Positions 20,407 to 30,177 are shown, numbered from the stretch's first letter. The stretch is DNA of 64,000 nt from Maribacter sp. HTCC2170 (GCF_000153165.2 NC_014472.1:2476001-2540000), one strand, 5' to 3'. Notes: a model not told the origin generated them from the sequence alone. Made by a program: numbers and translations.

Positions 20407-21738
20407 ATGAATATGAACCGCTTTTTTCTTTCTACCTTATTCTTGTTGGCCTTTTTGCTGACTTCTTTTACAAATAATAATCCTTCACAAAGAAATGATG
20501 GCAAATTCGTAGTTGTGTTGGATGCAGGTCATGGCGGGCATGACCCAGGAAATTTAGGTAATGGCTATTTAGAAAAGAATATTGCTTTGAATATTGTGCT
20601 GAACATTGGAAAAATACTAGAGGCCAACCCGGATATAGAAGTAATTTACACAAGAAAGGATGATACCTTTATTGACTTATTTGTGCGCGGTGAAATCGCA
20701 AATAAGGCCAATGCCGACCTATTTGTTTCTGTACATTGTGATTCCCATTCCTCCGATGCCCATGGCGCTGGTACCTTTGTATTGGGTTTACATGCCAATA
20801 AACAAAACTTTGAGATTGCAAAAAAGGAGAACTCGGTGATTTATCTAGAGGATAATTATGAAGACAGATATGCTGATTATGATATTAATTCACCTGAGTC
20901 AATAATTGGACTGACCATAATGCAGGAAGAGTTTTTAGATCAGAGTATTGCCTTGGCCAAGATGATTCAGGATAACTTTTCGGGCAAATTAAAACGTATC
21001 AACCGCAAGGTAAAACAAGCAGGTTTTATAGTATTGCATCAAACTTTTATGCCCAGTGTTTTAATTGAAACTGGTTTTCTTACAAACAAATCCGAAGGGG
21101 CATTTTTAAACTCCAAGGCTGGCCAGTCTCAAATGGGTAAAGCAATTGCAGAGGCAATTTTAGAATATAAAAGAGGTGTTCAGGTAAACACATCCGCTAC
21201 TGAAACACAGCCGATAGCAAAGGAAGTGGCGAAAACGGTAGAACCAATAAAGGAAGAAATAATTACAAAAGAAGTTGATAAACCAATAGATGATAGTTCA
21301 GCTTCTAACAAGATTGAAGTAAAAGAAGATGTGGAGAAACCTTTGGATATTGTAAAAACCGAGGTAAAGAAAGAAACGGATGCACCCGTTCTTGACGCAC
21401 CCCTTAAGAAAAGTACAGAGCAAAAAAGTACCAACTCATCAATTGCAAAATCTAAGCCGAAGGTAGAAGGGCCAAAAGTCATATTCAAAGTACAAATTAT
21501 GGCAAGCGCTAAAGATTTGGAATTAAAACCACGCAACTTCAATGGGTTGAGTAGAATTTCCCAAGAGCCTTTTAAAAATCTTTATCGCTATATGTATGGT
21601 ATTACCAATTCATATAAAGAAGCGGAAACTTTGAAATCAAATGCTGACTTAAAAGGATATTCAAGCTCATATATTGTAGCTTACAAAGAGGGTGTTAGAA
21701 TCCCGATCAATGAAGCCCTAAAATACGTTTCTGAATAA
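20407..21738 (+). CDS. N-acetylmuramoyl-L-alanine amidase with SPOR-like C-terminal domain
   Basis: The 443-residue protein has an N-terminal signal/anchor (about 5-22), then an Amidase_3 domain. Zinc ligands are His42 in DAGHGGHD, Glu56 in YLEKN and His110 in SVHCDSH, and LIETGFLTNKSEGAFL supplies the catalytic Glu. A long, charged Lys/Glu/Thr-rich linker (about 255-350) leads to a final ~80 residues that look like a SPOR-type peptidoglycan-binding domain (FKVQIMAS). It cleaves the amide bond between MurNAc and the stem peptide, for example in septum splitting. It is transcribed divergently from lptD and is followed by mlaD 55 bases on, all envelope functions. Confidence 0.92.
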   Translation: MNMNRFFLSTLFLLAFLLTSFTNNNPSQRNDGKFVVVLDAGHGGHDPGNLGNGYLEKNIALNIVLNIGKILEANPDIEVIYTRKDDTFIDLFVRGEIANKANADLFVSVHCDSHSSDAHGAGTFVLGLHANKQNFEIAKKENSVIYLEDNYEDRYADYDINSPESIIGLTIMQEEFLDQSIALAKMIQDNFSGKLKRINRKVKQAGFIVLHQTFMPSVLIETGFLTNKSEGAFLNSKAGQSQMGKAIAEAILEYKRGVQVNTSATETQPIAKEVAKTVEPIKEEIITKEVDKPIDDSSASNKIEVKEDVEKPLDIVKTEVKKETDAPVLDAPLKKSTEQKSTNSSIAKSKPKVEGPKVIFKVQIMASAKDLELKPRNFNGLSRISQEPFKNLYRYMYGITNSYKEAETLKSNADLKGYSSSYIVAYKEGVRIPINEALKYVSE

Positions 21739-21793
21739 TAATAGCAGTGTCAATTTTATTTCTAATTTTGTTAGTAACGATAAATCAATTCAT

Positions 21794-22762
21794 TTGAAAC
21801 TATCTAGAGAAATTAAAACTGGAATAATTGTAATTGGTGGGATTCTGCTTTTCATTTTGGGATTTAGCTATTTAAAATCTACACCATTATTTGATAATAG
21901 TAAAACGCTTTATGCTGTTTACCATCATGTGGGAGGGCTTCAACCTGGTACTCAAGTAACCATAAATGGTTATAACGTAGGTAAAGTAAATGATATTCGT
22001 TTTAAGGATACTTCTGGAGATCTGTTGGTTACTTTTTCTGTAAATAATGAATTTACTTTCTCAAAGAACAGTAAGGCAGAGTTATACGATACGGGAATAA
22101 TTGGGGGGAAAGGAATTCAGATTAAGCCAATATTTGATGGAGCCGCCCCAGCTCAGTCGGGCGATACATTAATAACGGAGACAAAACCTGGACTAACAGA
22201 GTTGGTTCAACAGAAGTTGACTCCTTTACAGCAGAAGATTGAAGGAGCCTTTACAAATGCCGATTCCTTGTTGATGAATGTGAATGAGGTTTTGGACGCT
22301 AAAACCAAAAACGAATTGCGCGAGTCTATTTCTGGTCTTAATGAATTAATGAAAAGTTTAAAGGGGAGTGCAGATGTCATGAATAGCCTTCTAAAGAACA
22401 ATCAGGATAAATTAGATAGTTCCTTAACCAATTTCAATCAACTTTCTTCAAATTTCGCAAAACTTTCGGATTCTCTGAATAATGCTGGTTTGGGGCGTAC
22501 ATTGACCAGTTTGGAATCCACTGTTTCGAATTTGGACAAAATTCTAGGTCAGGTTGAGAAAGGAGATGGCTCTCTTGGTAAATTAATGAAGGATGAGCAA
22601 TTGTATAATAACCTAAACAATGCCTCTAAAGAATTGGATTTATTACTTCAAGATTTCCGTCTAAATCCAAAAAGATATGTCAATGTTTCGGTTTTTGGTA
22701 AAAAACAGAAAGACTATACCCTTCCTGATAATGATCCTGCCGAAAAAATAGAGCAACCATAA
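21794..22762 (+). CDS. MlaD family (MCE domain) lipid-transport protein
   Basis: The 322-residue protein has one N-terminal membrane helix (IIVIGGILLFILGFSYL) followed by an MCE domain (about 38-115: GLQPGTQVTINGYNVGKV). A long coiled-coil/amphipathic tail follows, containing the MlaD-type GKGIQIKP earlier and GDGSLGKLMKDEQLYNNL near 255-272. It would be the substrate-binding subunit of a phospholipid ABC transporter; the permease and ATPase (MlaE/MlaF) are not in this window. The start is TTG: KLSREIKTGIIVIGG right after it is exactly where family members begin, and no ATG is available. Confidence 0.9.
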   Translation: MKLSREIKTGIIVIGGILLFILGFSYLKSTPLFDNSKTLYAVYHHVGGLQPGTQVTINGYNVGKVNDIRFKDTSGDLLVTFSVNNEFTFSKNSKAELYDTGIIGGKGIQIKPIFDGAAPAQSGDTLITETKPGLTELVQQKLTPLQQKIEGAFTNADSLLMNVNEVLDAKTKNELRESISGLNELMKSLKGSADVMNSLLKNNQDKLDSSLTNFNQLSSNFAKLSDSLNNAGLGRTLTSLESTVSNLDKILGQVEKGDGSLGKLMKDEQLYNNLNNASKELDLLLQDFRLNPKRYVNVSVFGKKQKDYTLPDNDPAEKIEQP

Positions 22763-24088
22763 ATGGAGTATCTTCCTAATATTTTATTTGCCATAGTCCT
22801 AATAGTTGGTATTGGTTTTTTTGCCAATAATGTAAAAAAACTTATTAGAAACATAAAATTGGGTAAAGATGTGGATGTTAGTGATAACAAACCCCAAAGA
22901 TGGAAGAACATGACAAAAATCGCCTTAGGTCAGACCAAAATGGTGGTTAGGCCTATTCCAGGAATACTGCATATTTTAGTTTATGTTGGCTTTATCATAA
23001 TAAATCTAGAGGTACTTGAGATAGTTATAGACGGCCTTTTGGGAACACATAGGGTTTTTGCAGGGCTTGGTGGCTTATATAACTTTTTAATCGCCTCTTT
23101 TGAGATATTGGCATTTTTGGTCATATTATCGGTCATTATTTTCTGGATTCGAAGAAATGTAATTAGACTTCAAAGGTTTATTAAGCCTGAAATGAAGGGG
23201 TGGCCAAAGAATGATGGTAACATGATCCTTTATATTGAGTTGGTCTTAATGTGTTTGTTCCTAAGCATGAATGCGGCCGATTTTCAATTACAACAATTCA
23301 ACACCGAACATTATACCCAAGCCGGTTCGTTCCCCATTAGTCAGTTTTTAATTCCTTTATTTGACGGTTTGTCAATTGAAACTCTTATTATAATTGAAAG
23401 AAGTACGTGGTGGTTACATATTGTAGGTATTCTCTTCTTTCTAAATTATTTATATTATTCTAAGCACTTGCATATTCTATTGGCGTTTCCGAACACTTAT
23501 TTTGGGAAACTGGGTGCCAAAGGAAAAATCAAGAATCTGGATTCTGTTACTAAAGAGGTAATGTTGATGATGGATCCAAGTGCTGATCCATATGCCGCTC
23601 CTACCGAAGATGCGGCAGCACCTGAAAAGTTTGGGGCGTCAGATGTTAAAGATCTAAATTGGGTGCAGTTATTAAATGCTTATACATGTACAGAGTGTGG
23701 ACGATGCACCAGTGAATGTCCTGCGAATTTAACTGGAAAGAAACTTTCTCCCCGTAAAATAATGATGGATACTCGGGATAGATTGGAAGAAGTGGGTAAA
23801 AACATTGATGCCAATAAAGGTGATTTTATTGATGATGGTAAACAATTGTTGGGAGACTATATTACCAACGAAGAGCTTTGGGCCTGTACGTCATGTAATG
23901 CTTGTACAGAAGCATGTCCTGTTAGTATAGATCCTTTATCGATTATTATGGATATGAGGCAGTTTTTGGTTATGGAACAATCTGCAGCTCCGTCAGATTT
24001 GAACAATATGATGGGGAATATTGAAAATAATGGGGCACCTTGGCCATTTAATCAAATGGATAGATTGAACTGGAAAGATGAATCTTAA
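22763..24088 (+). CDS. Membrane-bound 4Fe-4S dicluster protein, HdrC/LutB-like
   Basis: The 441-residue protein starts on the base right after the mlaD stop. Its N-terminal ~245 residues hold several membrane helices (about 5-22, 68-90, 105-130, 155-172, 215-232), resembling a NarI/HdrE-like membrane domain. Two 4Fe-4S motifs follow: Cys309/312/315/319 (CTECGRCTSECP) and Cys375/378/381/385 (CTSCNACTEACP). Together with the next gene it looks like a heterodisulfide-reductase-like or lactate-utilisation-like electron-transfer complex. Its electron donor and acceptor are unknown, although this pair is very widespread in Bacteroidota. Confidence 0.9.
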   Translation: MEYLPNILFAIVLIVGIGFFANNVKKLIRNIKLGKDVDVSDNKPQRWKNMTKIALGQTKMVVRPIPGILHILVYVGFIIINLEVLEIVIDGLLGTHRVFAGLGGLYNFLIASFEILAFLVILSVIIFWIRRNVIRLQRFIKPEMKGWPKNDGNMILYIELVLMCLFLSMNAADFQLQQFNTEHYTQAGSFPISQFLIPLFDGLSIETLIIIERSTWWLHIVGILFFLNYLYYSKHLHILLAFPNTYFGKLGAKGKIKNLDSVTKEVMLMMDPSADPYAAPTEDAAAPEKFGASDVKDLNWVQLLNAYTCTECGRCTSECPANLTGKKLSPRKIMMDTRDRLEEVGKNIDANKGDFIDDGKQLLGDYITNEELWACTSCNACTEACPVSIDPLSIIMDMRQFLVMEQSAAPSDLNNMMGNIENNGAPWPFNQMDRLNWKDES

Positions 24089-24106
24089 TAATATTAATCC
24101 TCTATA

Positions 24107-24898
24107 ATGGGAAGCGAATTGAAAGTACCAACAATGGCAGAACTTTTTGCCGCAGGACAACAACCAGAGGTTTTATTCTGGGTGGGCTGCGCTGGCAGTT
24201 TTGATGATAGGGCGAAAAAAATCACTAAGGCATTTGTGAAGATTCTAAATAAGGCCAATGTGTCTTTCGCTGTTTTGGGAACCGAAGAAAGTTGCACAGG
24301 AGACCCAGCTAAAAGGGCGGGAAATGAATTCTTGTTTCAGATGCAGGCGGTTACTAATATTGAAGTAATGAACGCCTATGGTGTAAAGAAAGTGGTGACG
24401 GCTTGTCCACATTGTTTCAATACCCTTAAAAATGAGTATCCAGGGTTAGGAGGCAATTATGAAGTTGTTCATCATACGCAATTCTTAAAGGGCTTATTGG
24501 ATGAAGGTAGAATTACAATGGAGGGTGGAACATTCAAGGGCAAGCGAATAACATTTCATGATCCATGCTATTTAGGCAGGGCCAATAATGTTTTTGAGGC
24601 CCCACGGGATTTAATAAAAAAGTTGGATGCGGAGTTGGTTGAAATGAAAAGCTGTAAAACCCGTGGTTTATGTTGTGGTGCAGGGGGTTCTCAAATGTTC
24701 AAAGAACCTGAAAAAGGTGATAAGGATATTAATATTGAACGAACCGAACAGGCATTGGGTACCCAACCTGAGATTATCGCGGCTGCATGCCCATTTTGTA
24801 ATACGATGATGACTGACGGTGTGAAGAATAAAGAGAAAGAAGGGAGTATCTTGGTTAGGGATATTGCTGAATTAATTGCCACAGCAGAAGACCTATAA
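24107..24898 (+). CDS. (Fe-S)-binding CCG-domain protein, HdrB/LutA-like
   Basis: The 263-residue protein has two cysteine-rich CCG-type segments. The first runs from WVGCAGSFDDRAKK through SCTGDPAKRAGNE to TACPHCFNTLKNEY, and the second from FHDPCYLGRANNV through TRGLCCGAGG to AACPFCNTMMTDG. These are the ligands of HdrB-type non-cubane or LutA/GlcF-type clusters. It begins 18 bases after the HdrC-like gene and is its likely catalytic partner. The physiological substrate is unknown; bacillithiol-linked chemistry is a speculation prompted only by bshA a few kilobases away. Confidence 0.9.
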   Translation: MGSELKVPTMAELFAAGQQPEVLFWVGCAGSFDDRAKKITKAFVKILNKANVSFAVLGTEESCTGDPAKRAGNEFLFQMQAVTNIEVMNAYGVKKVVTACPHCFNTLKNEYPGLGGNYEVVHHTQFLKGLLDEGRITMEGGTFKGKRITFHDPCYLGRANNVFEAPRDLIKKLDAELVEMKSCKTRGLCCGAGGSQMFKEPEKGDKDINIERTEQALGTQPEIIAAACPFCNTMMTDGVKNKEKEGSILVRDIAELIATAEDL

Positions 24899-24927
24899 CT
24901 CCTTAACGATTATCTATAATAAATTAT

Positions 24928-25410
24928 ATGTTAGTAGAATTCAATACATTACCAGAATCGTCAAGAGTTTGGATATATCAAGCTAATCGTAGTTTTTCAA
25001 CTGAAGAACTTCAAGAATTGGGTCAGGAGCTGGGTTCATTCATACAAGAATGGACAACGCATGGAAGTGATTTAAAAGCTGGTTATGAAATTAGATACAA
25101 TCGTTTTATCATATTGGCACTTGATCAAAGCGAGACTTCAGCTTCAGGGTGTTCAATAGATGCCTCGGTACATTTTATACAACAATTGGAAAAGAAATAT
25201 GACGTAAAGTTGTTAGACAAAATGAACGTGTCGTATAAACAGGGTGAATACATCGCTTATAAACCATTGGTTGACTTTAAAAAAATGGCAAAGCAAAAGG
25301 CTGTTTCCCCAAAAACAATTGTCTTTAATAATTTAGTTACGAACAAGGGTGAATATATGGAGCATTGGGAGGTTCCTGCTTCAGAAAGCTGGCATAGTAG
25401 ATTTATGTAA
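24928..25410 (+). CDS. Conserved Bacteroidota protein, often mislabelled ABC transporter ATPase
   Basis: A 160-residue soluble protein with SRVWIYQANRSFS near the start, FIQEWTTHGSDLKAGYEIRY, ASGCSIDASVHFIQQLE and the C-terminal EHWEVPASESWHSRF. Proteins like it are found across Bacteroidota and are frequently listed as ABC transporter ATPase. I see no Walker A (GxxGxGK[ST]), no LSGGQ and no Walker B here, and the length is far below an ABC domain, so that name is unsupported. It sits 29 bases after the HdrB-like gene. No function can be given. Confidence 0.85.
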   Translation: MLVEFNTLPESSRVWIYQANRSFSTEELQELGQELGSFIQEWTTHGSDLKAGYEIRYNRFIILALDQSETSASGCSIDASVHFIQQLEKKYDVKLLDKMNVSYKQGEYIAYKPLVDFKKMAKQKAVSPKTIVFNNLVTNKGEYMEHWEVPASESWHSRFM

Positions 25411-25518
25411 AAACCTTTTTGGTATTGTATTTGAATAATCTTTGTTCTAAACTTGTGGGAATTTTATGAAATGCAATATTTTTTTTGCCTTTAAGTTATC
25501 TCCTTAGACTATTCCAAT

Positions 25519-28431
25519 ATGCGCTCATATAGCATTATTCCATTGTTTTTATTACTTGCTCTTTGTGTAAATGCGCAACGCAATCCATTGGTGGCGAGTG
25601 ATAGTTTGGCGCAGAAAACTTGGGTCGATGCCAGATATGATGAAATGAGCCTGGATGAAAGGTTGGGGCAGTTGTTTATGGTTAGTGTTGCTTCGAATCA
25701 GGATAAATCGAGTACTGATAAAGTCAAAGCCTTAATTCAAGAACATCATATAGGAGGTATTATTTTTTCCACGGGCGGCCCCGTAAGACAAGCGAAGCTT
25801 ACAAACACCTATCAATCTGCTTCAAAATTACCTTTAATGGTAGGGATGGATGCTGAATGGGGACTCGCCATGCGATTGGATTCTACTTACGCCTTTCCTT
25901 GGAATATGACCTTAGGTGCGATAAAAGATAATTCAATAGTAGAAAAGGTAGGACATCAAATTGGAGTACATGCAAAACGATTGGGGGTTCATATAAATTT
26001 TGCTCCAGATATAGATATCAATACCAATCCTCTAAATCCAATTATAGGAAACCGTTCTTTTGGAGAAGATAGGGATAATGTTGCTGATAAAGGGGTTGCG
26101 TTTATGAAAGGCATGGAAAGCGCAGGTGTACTTTCTAGTGGAAAACATTTTCCAGGTCATGGGGATACAGCAACAGATTCGCATTATGCCCTGCCATTGA
26201 TAGATTTTTCCAAGAAACGATTGGATAGCCTTGAGCTATACCCTTATAAAAAATTGATAAAAGCAGGATTGAGTAGTGTGATGGTAGCTCATTTAAACGT
26301 TCCAAGTTTAGAAATAAAAAAAGAACTGCCATCATCTTTGTCCGAGCAGATAATTTCGGGCATTTTAAAAGAAAGAATGGGTTTTGATGGATTGGTTTTT
26401 ACCGATGCATTGAACATGAAAGGAGTTACTAACCATGGAAAGGATGGAGATGTGGAACTTGCAGCATTTATGGCAGGTAATGATATTCTTTTGATGCCTA
26501 CTGAGGTTGCCAAAGCAAAGGAAAAGCTGCTCAAGGCAATTAAGCGTGGTAGAATTTCGGAAGAGCGGTTGTCAAATTCAGTCAAAAAAATACTTTTAGC
26601 CAAATACAAGGTGGGTTTAAACAAGTATAAGCCTATTGATATCAATAATTTATATGAAGACCTGAATGCTCTGGAGAGTGATCTGGTCTATGAAGAGGCA
26701 ATTGAGAATGCAATTACCGTGGTAAAGAACAACTTTTACCTTATGGGTATAAAAAAGTTGGAGAACAAGAAAATCGCTTACGTTAAGTTTGGAGATGATG
26801 ATAGCCAACCTTTCATAAATGAATTGAATAAATATGCCAAGGTAACTCAGGTCAATGGTAAAGACATTACCACTATTAAAGATAAGTTAAGAGACTTTAA
26901 CCTTGTAATTATTGGCCATCATAAAAGCAATGATAGTCCATGGAAACCATATAAATTTTCAAAAAAAGAACTTATTTGGTTGGAAGAAATTGCTAAGGAA
27001 AGAACGTCAAACGTTATCCTATCGGTTTTTGCCAAGCCTTATACTTTGATAGATGTTGATTCTTTCAAGAACATTGACGGCGTAGTAGTTGCGTACCAAA
27101 ATAGTGAGATCGCCCAACAAAAAACGGCTCAATTGATATTTGGGGCAATAGGCGCTAAAGGAGTGCTACCAGTTTCTGCACATCCTGATTTTCCAGTAAA
27201 AACAAGTATGCAGATAAGTTCTTTGAAACGGCTTGGTTATAGCATTCCAGAGCGTGTTGGACTCAGTTCCGGTAAATTGGCAGAGGTTGATAAATTGGTA
27301 AATAATGGGTTGGATTCATTGATGTTTCCTGGAGCACAGGTTTTGATAGCGCGAAAGGGGAAGGTTGTTTACAATAAGGGATTTGGAAAACCTACCTATA
27401 AATCAGAGGAAAAGGTCACCCCAAAGCATATTTATGATTTAGCGTCAATCACCAAAATTTTGGCTACGCTTCCAGTTATCATGAAAATGGAAGAGAACGG
27501 CCAAATTGCCCTGAATGATACTTTTGAGGAATTAATACCGGAATATTCCGATACAGAATTGAAGAATGTTACTGTATTGAAGGCTTTATCTCATTATGGG
27601 AGATTACCAGCATGGATAGCATTTTATGTCAGCACTTTAGATAAAAAAAGGAAACCATCCTCTGAATTTTATAGAAATGCCCCGATTGATGGTTTTTCAA
27701 TCAAAGTTACAGACAATCTTTTCTTAACTGATGCTTATAGAGATTCAATATACAATAGAATAGGCCGACAGGAGCTAAAATCAAATCGTTATAGGTACAG
27801 TGATGTCGCTTACTATGTAATGAAAAAATATATCGAAAAGACCTATAATGAACCACTCGATAAATTGGCCACTGATTTTTTGTACAAGCCCATAGGTGCT
27901 TTTCAAACAAGCTATAATCCATTGGAAAAATTCCCAAAGAACAAAATAATACCTTCGGAAGAAGATAAATATTACCGATACCAAAAGGTGCAGGGCTATG
28001 TTCATGACATGGGCGCAGCCATGCAAGGTGGAGTAGGGGGTCATGCAGGTCTTTTTAGCAATGCCAATGATGTTGCAAAAATTATGCAAATGTATCTTCA
28101 AGGGGGGGATTACGGTGGAACTCAATTTTTAGACTCAAGAACTATCAAAAAATTCAACACCTGTTATTTCTGTGATAAGAATGTTAGACGAGGAGTTGGT
28201 TTTGATAAACCCCAGTTAAGGGATAAAGGGCCTACATGCGGTTGTGTTTCTCGAAAAAGTTTTGGACATAGTGGATTTACCGGTACTTATACTTGGGCCG
28301 ATCCAGATGAGGAGCTTGTTTATGTGTTTTTGTCCAACAGAACTTACCCAACCGCTTCAAATACCTTATTAGTTAAATCTGCGTTAAGAACAAGAATTCA
28401 ACAGGCTATTTACGACGCTATAATAAATTAA
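25519..28431 (+). CDS. GH3 beta-N-acetylhexosaminidase (NagZ-like) fused to a serine hydrolase (class C beta-lactamase-like)
   Basis: A 970-residue secreted protein (signal peptide to about 19, VNAQ). The N-terminal half is a GH3 domain with the NagZ-type GKHFPGHGDT (KHFPGH at 209-214, holding the His of the His/Asp acid-base pair) and the nucleophile Asp296 in FTDALNMKG. From about residue 590 a beta-lactamase/transpeptidase-like fold follows, with the SxxK motif SITK at 643-646, a Tyr-containing motif in KSNRYRYSDVAYYVMKK, and HSGFTGT near the end. The fusion suggests coupled breakdown of wall or GlcNAc-containing material: GH3 would release GlcNAc and the serine hydrolase would act on peptide, ester or lactam bonds. 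Both active sites look intact. Confidence 0.92.
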   Translation: MRSYSIIPLFLLLALCVNAQRNPLVASDSLAQKTWVDARYDEMSLDERLGQLFMVSVASNQDKSSTDKVKALIQEHHIGGIIFSTGGPVRQAKLTNTYQSASKLPLMVGMDAEWGLAMRLDSTYAFPWNMTLGAIKDNSIVEKVGHQIGVHAKRLGVHINFAPDIDINTNPLNPIIGNRSFGEDRDNVADKGVAFMKGMESAGVLSSGKHFPGHGDTATDSHYALPLIDFSKKRLDSLELYPYKKLIKAGLSSVMVAHLNVPSLEIKKELPSSLSEQIISGILKERMGFDGLVFTDALNMKGVTNHGKDGDVELAAFMAGNDILLMPTEVAKAKEKLLKAIKRGRISEERLSNSVKKILLAKYKVGLNKYKPIDINNLYEDLNALESDLVYEEAIENAITVVKNNFYLMGIKKLENKKIAYVKFGDDDSQPFINELNKYAKVTQVNGKDITTIKDKLRDFNLVIIGHHKSNDSPWKPYKFSKKELIWLEEIAKERTSNVILSVFAKPYTLIDVDSFKNIDGVVVAYQNSEIAQQKTAQLIFGAIGAKGVLPVSAHPDFPVKTSMQISSLKRLGYSIPERVGLSSGKLAEVDKLVNNGLDSLMFPGAQVLIARKGKVVYNKGFGKPTYKSEEKVTPKHIYDLASITKILATLPVIMKMEENGQIALNDTFEELIPEYSDTELKNVTVLKALSHYGRLPAWIAFYVSTLDKKRKPSSEFYRNAPIDGFSIKVTDNLFLTDAYRDSIYNRIGRQELKSNRYRYSDVAYYVMKKYIEKTYNEPLDKLATDFLYKPIGAFQTSYNPLEKFPKNKIIPSEEDKYYRYQKVQGYVHDMGAAMQGGVGGHAGLFSNANDVAKIMQMYLQGGDYGGTQFLDSRTIKKFNTCYFCDKNVRRGVGFDKPQLRDKGPTCGCVSRKSFGHSGFTGTYTWADPDEELVYVFLSNRTYPTASNTLLVKSALRTRIQQAIYDAIIN

Positions 28432-28448
28432 AAAGTAGTTTTGTATTA

Positions 28449-29594
28449 ATGAAGATAGCAATAGTTTGTTACCCAACTTTTGGAGGTAGTGGTGTAGTGG
28501 CCACAGAATTAGGGATTGCACTGGCAGACAGAGGTCATGAGGTCCATTTCGTAACCTATCGTCAACCCGTTCGGTTAGACCTTTTGAGCCATAGAGTACA
28601 TTTTCACGAAGTTCATGTTCCTGAATATCCCTTATTCCATTATCAACCCTATGAACTGGCTTTGTCGAGTAAGTTGGTCGATACAGTTAAATTGTTTGGA
28701 ATAGACCTACTTCATGTGCACTATGCTATTCCACATGCCTACGCCGGCTATATGGCAAAGAAGATGCTTGAGGAAGAAGGAATTAATTTACCAATGATTA
28801 CGACACTTCACGGTACTGACATTACTTTGGTAGGGAAACACCCATTTTATAAGACGGCAGTAAACTTCAGTATTAATCAATCAGACGTTGTAACTTCTGT
28901 TTCAGAGAATTTAAAACAGCGTACGCTAGAGTTTTTTGATATTAAGAAAGAAATTGAGGTTGTACCTAATTTTATAGATAAAAAGAAATACAGCACATCG
29001 TTCACAGATTGCCAAAGGTCTTTGATGGCAGAGGACAATGAAAGAATAATCACTCATATAAGTAATTTTAGGGCTGTTAAGCATATTCCCGATGTGATAC
29101 ACATTTTTAATAAAATACAACAGGAGATACCCGCTAAATTGGTAATGGTGGGTGAAGGGCCCGAAAAAGAAAATGCTGAATTTCTGTGTGAGCAACTGGG
29201 AATCATGGATAAGGTACATTTTCTTGGAAACAGTAATGAAATTGACAGAATTCTTTGTTTTTCCGATTTATTCTTGTTACCGTCTAAATCTGAGAGTTTT
29301 GGTTTAGCTGCATTGGAGGCAATGATAAACAGAGTCCCCGTTATCTCAACAAATGCAGGCGGTATTCCAGAGGTTAACAAACAGGGCATAACTGGTTTTT
29401 TAAGTGCTGTAGGTGATGTTGAAGATATGGCCAATAATGCCTTGAAAATACTGAAGAATGACACAGTTCTTAATGAGTTTAAGGAGAATGCTGCTAAGGT
29501 TGCTCTAACATTTGATATACTTAATGTACTCCCACTGTACGAAACAATATATTTAAAAGCCTACGAGAGTCAATTAGAAAAGAAAATTCGCTGA
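28449..29594 (+). CDS. bshA: N-acetyl-alpha-D-glucosaminyl L-malate synthase BshA
   Basis: The 381-residue GT4 glycosyltransferase begins with the BshA-typical MKIAIVCYPTFGGSGVVATE, followed by RVHFHEVHVPEYPLFHYQPYE and HVHYAIPHAYAGYMA. The retaining GT4 nucleotide-sugar site is SKSESFGLAALEAM. It joins GlcNAc to malate in the first step of bacillithiol synthesis; BshB and BshC are not in the window. It begins 17 bases after the GH3 gene and is followed one base later by a lipoprotein gene, so the three are probably one transcript. Confidence 0.93.
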   Translation: MKIAIVCYPTFGGSGVVATELGIALADRGHEVHFVTYRQPVRLDLLSHRVHFHEVHVPEYPLFHYQPYELALSSKLVDTVKLFGIDLLHVHYAIPHAYAGYMAKKMLEEEGINLPMITTLHGTDITLVGKHPFYKTAVNFSINQSDVVTSVSENLKQRTLEFFDIKKEIEVVPNFIDKKKYSTSFTDCQRSLMAEDNERIITHISNFRAVKHIPDVIHIFNKIQQEIPAKLVMVGEGPEKENAEFLCEQLGIMDKVHFLGNSNEIDRILCFSDLFLLPSKSESFGLAALEAMINRVPVISTNAGGIPEVNKQGITGFLSAVGDVEDMANNALKILKNDTVLNEFKENAAKVALTFDILNVLPLYETIYLKAYESQLEKKIR

Positions 29595-29595
29595 T

Positions 29596-30054
29596 ATGAG
29601 GTATTTGTTCATATTCATCTTGTTAATACTCAACTCTTGTAAAGGACAGAAGGAAGTAACAACGAATAAGGAAAAATCGGTCGGAGAAAACGACGATAGG
29701 ATTACCTTATTGGTTCAGGACAATTACAGTGGATCAGATATTCCTGAAAGTATCATTATCAAGGATGCCAAGTCATTAAAAAGTTTTTATTCTAAAATAA
29801 ACAGGACCCGAAAGCCAGGGCTTCCTGTACCTGAAATTGATTTTACACAGGAAATGATTTTGGTATATTCTAGTGGTAAGATGACATCAAATAAGAAAAT
29901 GGAGCTTACTTTTAAGGATGAAACAATAGACCAATTAGTATTAGAAATCGAAATCAAAAAATTAGACGTTGATTCAAATACTTTTATCAATCCTTTTGGA
30001 GTATATAAATTGCCTCTTATAAAGAAGAAAATAATAGTTAAATCATTTAAGTAG
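29596..30054 (+). CDS. Small lipoprotein, PrcB-like domain possible
   Basis: The 152-residue protein starts with a lipoprotein signal ending ILNSC (Cys15) followed by Lys-Gly-Gln-Lys. The mature part has YSGSDIPESIIIKDAKSLKSFY and DFTQEMILVYSSGKM, reminiscent of the PrcB_C domain of protease-complex subunits in Bacteroidota. I hold that assignment loosely. Its start lies one base after the bshA stop, so it is translationally close to bshA, though no functional link to bacillithiol is evident. Confidence 0.75.
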   Translation: MRYLFIFILLILNSCKGQKEVTTNKEKSVGENDDRITLLVQDNYSGSDIPESIIIKDAKSLKSFYSKINRTRKPGLPVPEIDFTQEMILVYSSGKMTSNKKMELTFKDETIDQLVLEIEIKKLDVDSNTFINPFGVYKLPLIKKKIIVKSFK

Positions 30055-30116
30055 AGCTCTAAGTAGTTGTTAAATAACTCATTCTACCGAATAAATGGTT
30101 GTTTTGAACTACTTTC

Positions 30117-30147
30117 TTGTAGAATCATACAATTGGTTTTAATTTTA
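30117..30147 (+). promoter_or_regulatory. Candidate promoter for the OmpA-family gene
   Basis: TTG at 30117-30119 and TAATTTTA at 30140-30147 (one mismatch to TAnnTTTG) are separated by 20 bases, close to the usual -33/-7 spacing. The start codon is about 30 bases downstream. Confidence 0.45.
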
Positions 30148-30177
30148 CAATTCATTTAGACCCAAAATCTATTACTT

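Noticed and set aside
24928-25410. ABC transporter ATPase label for the 160-residue protein
   Set aside because: No Walker A, signature or Walker B motif is present and the protein is too short.
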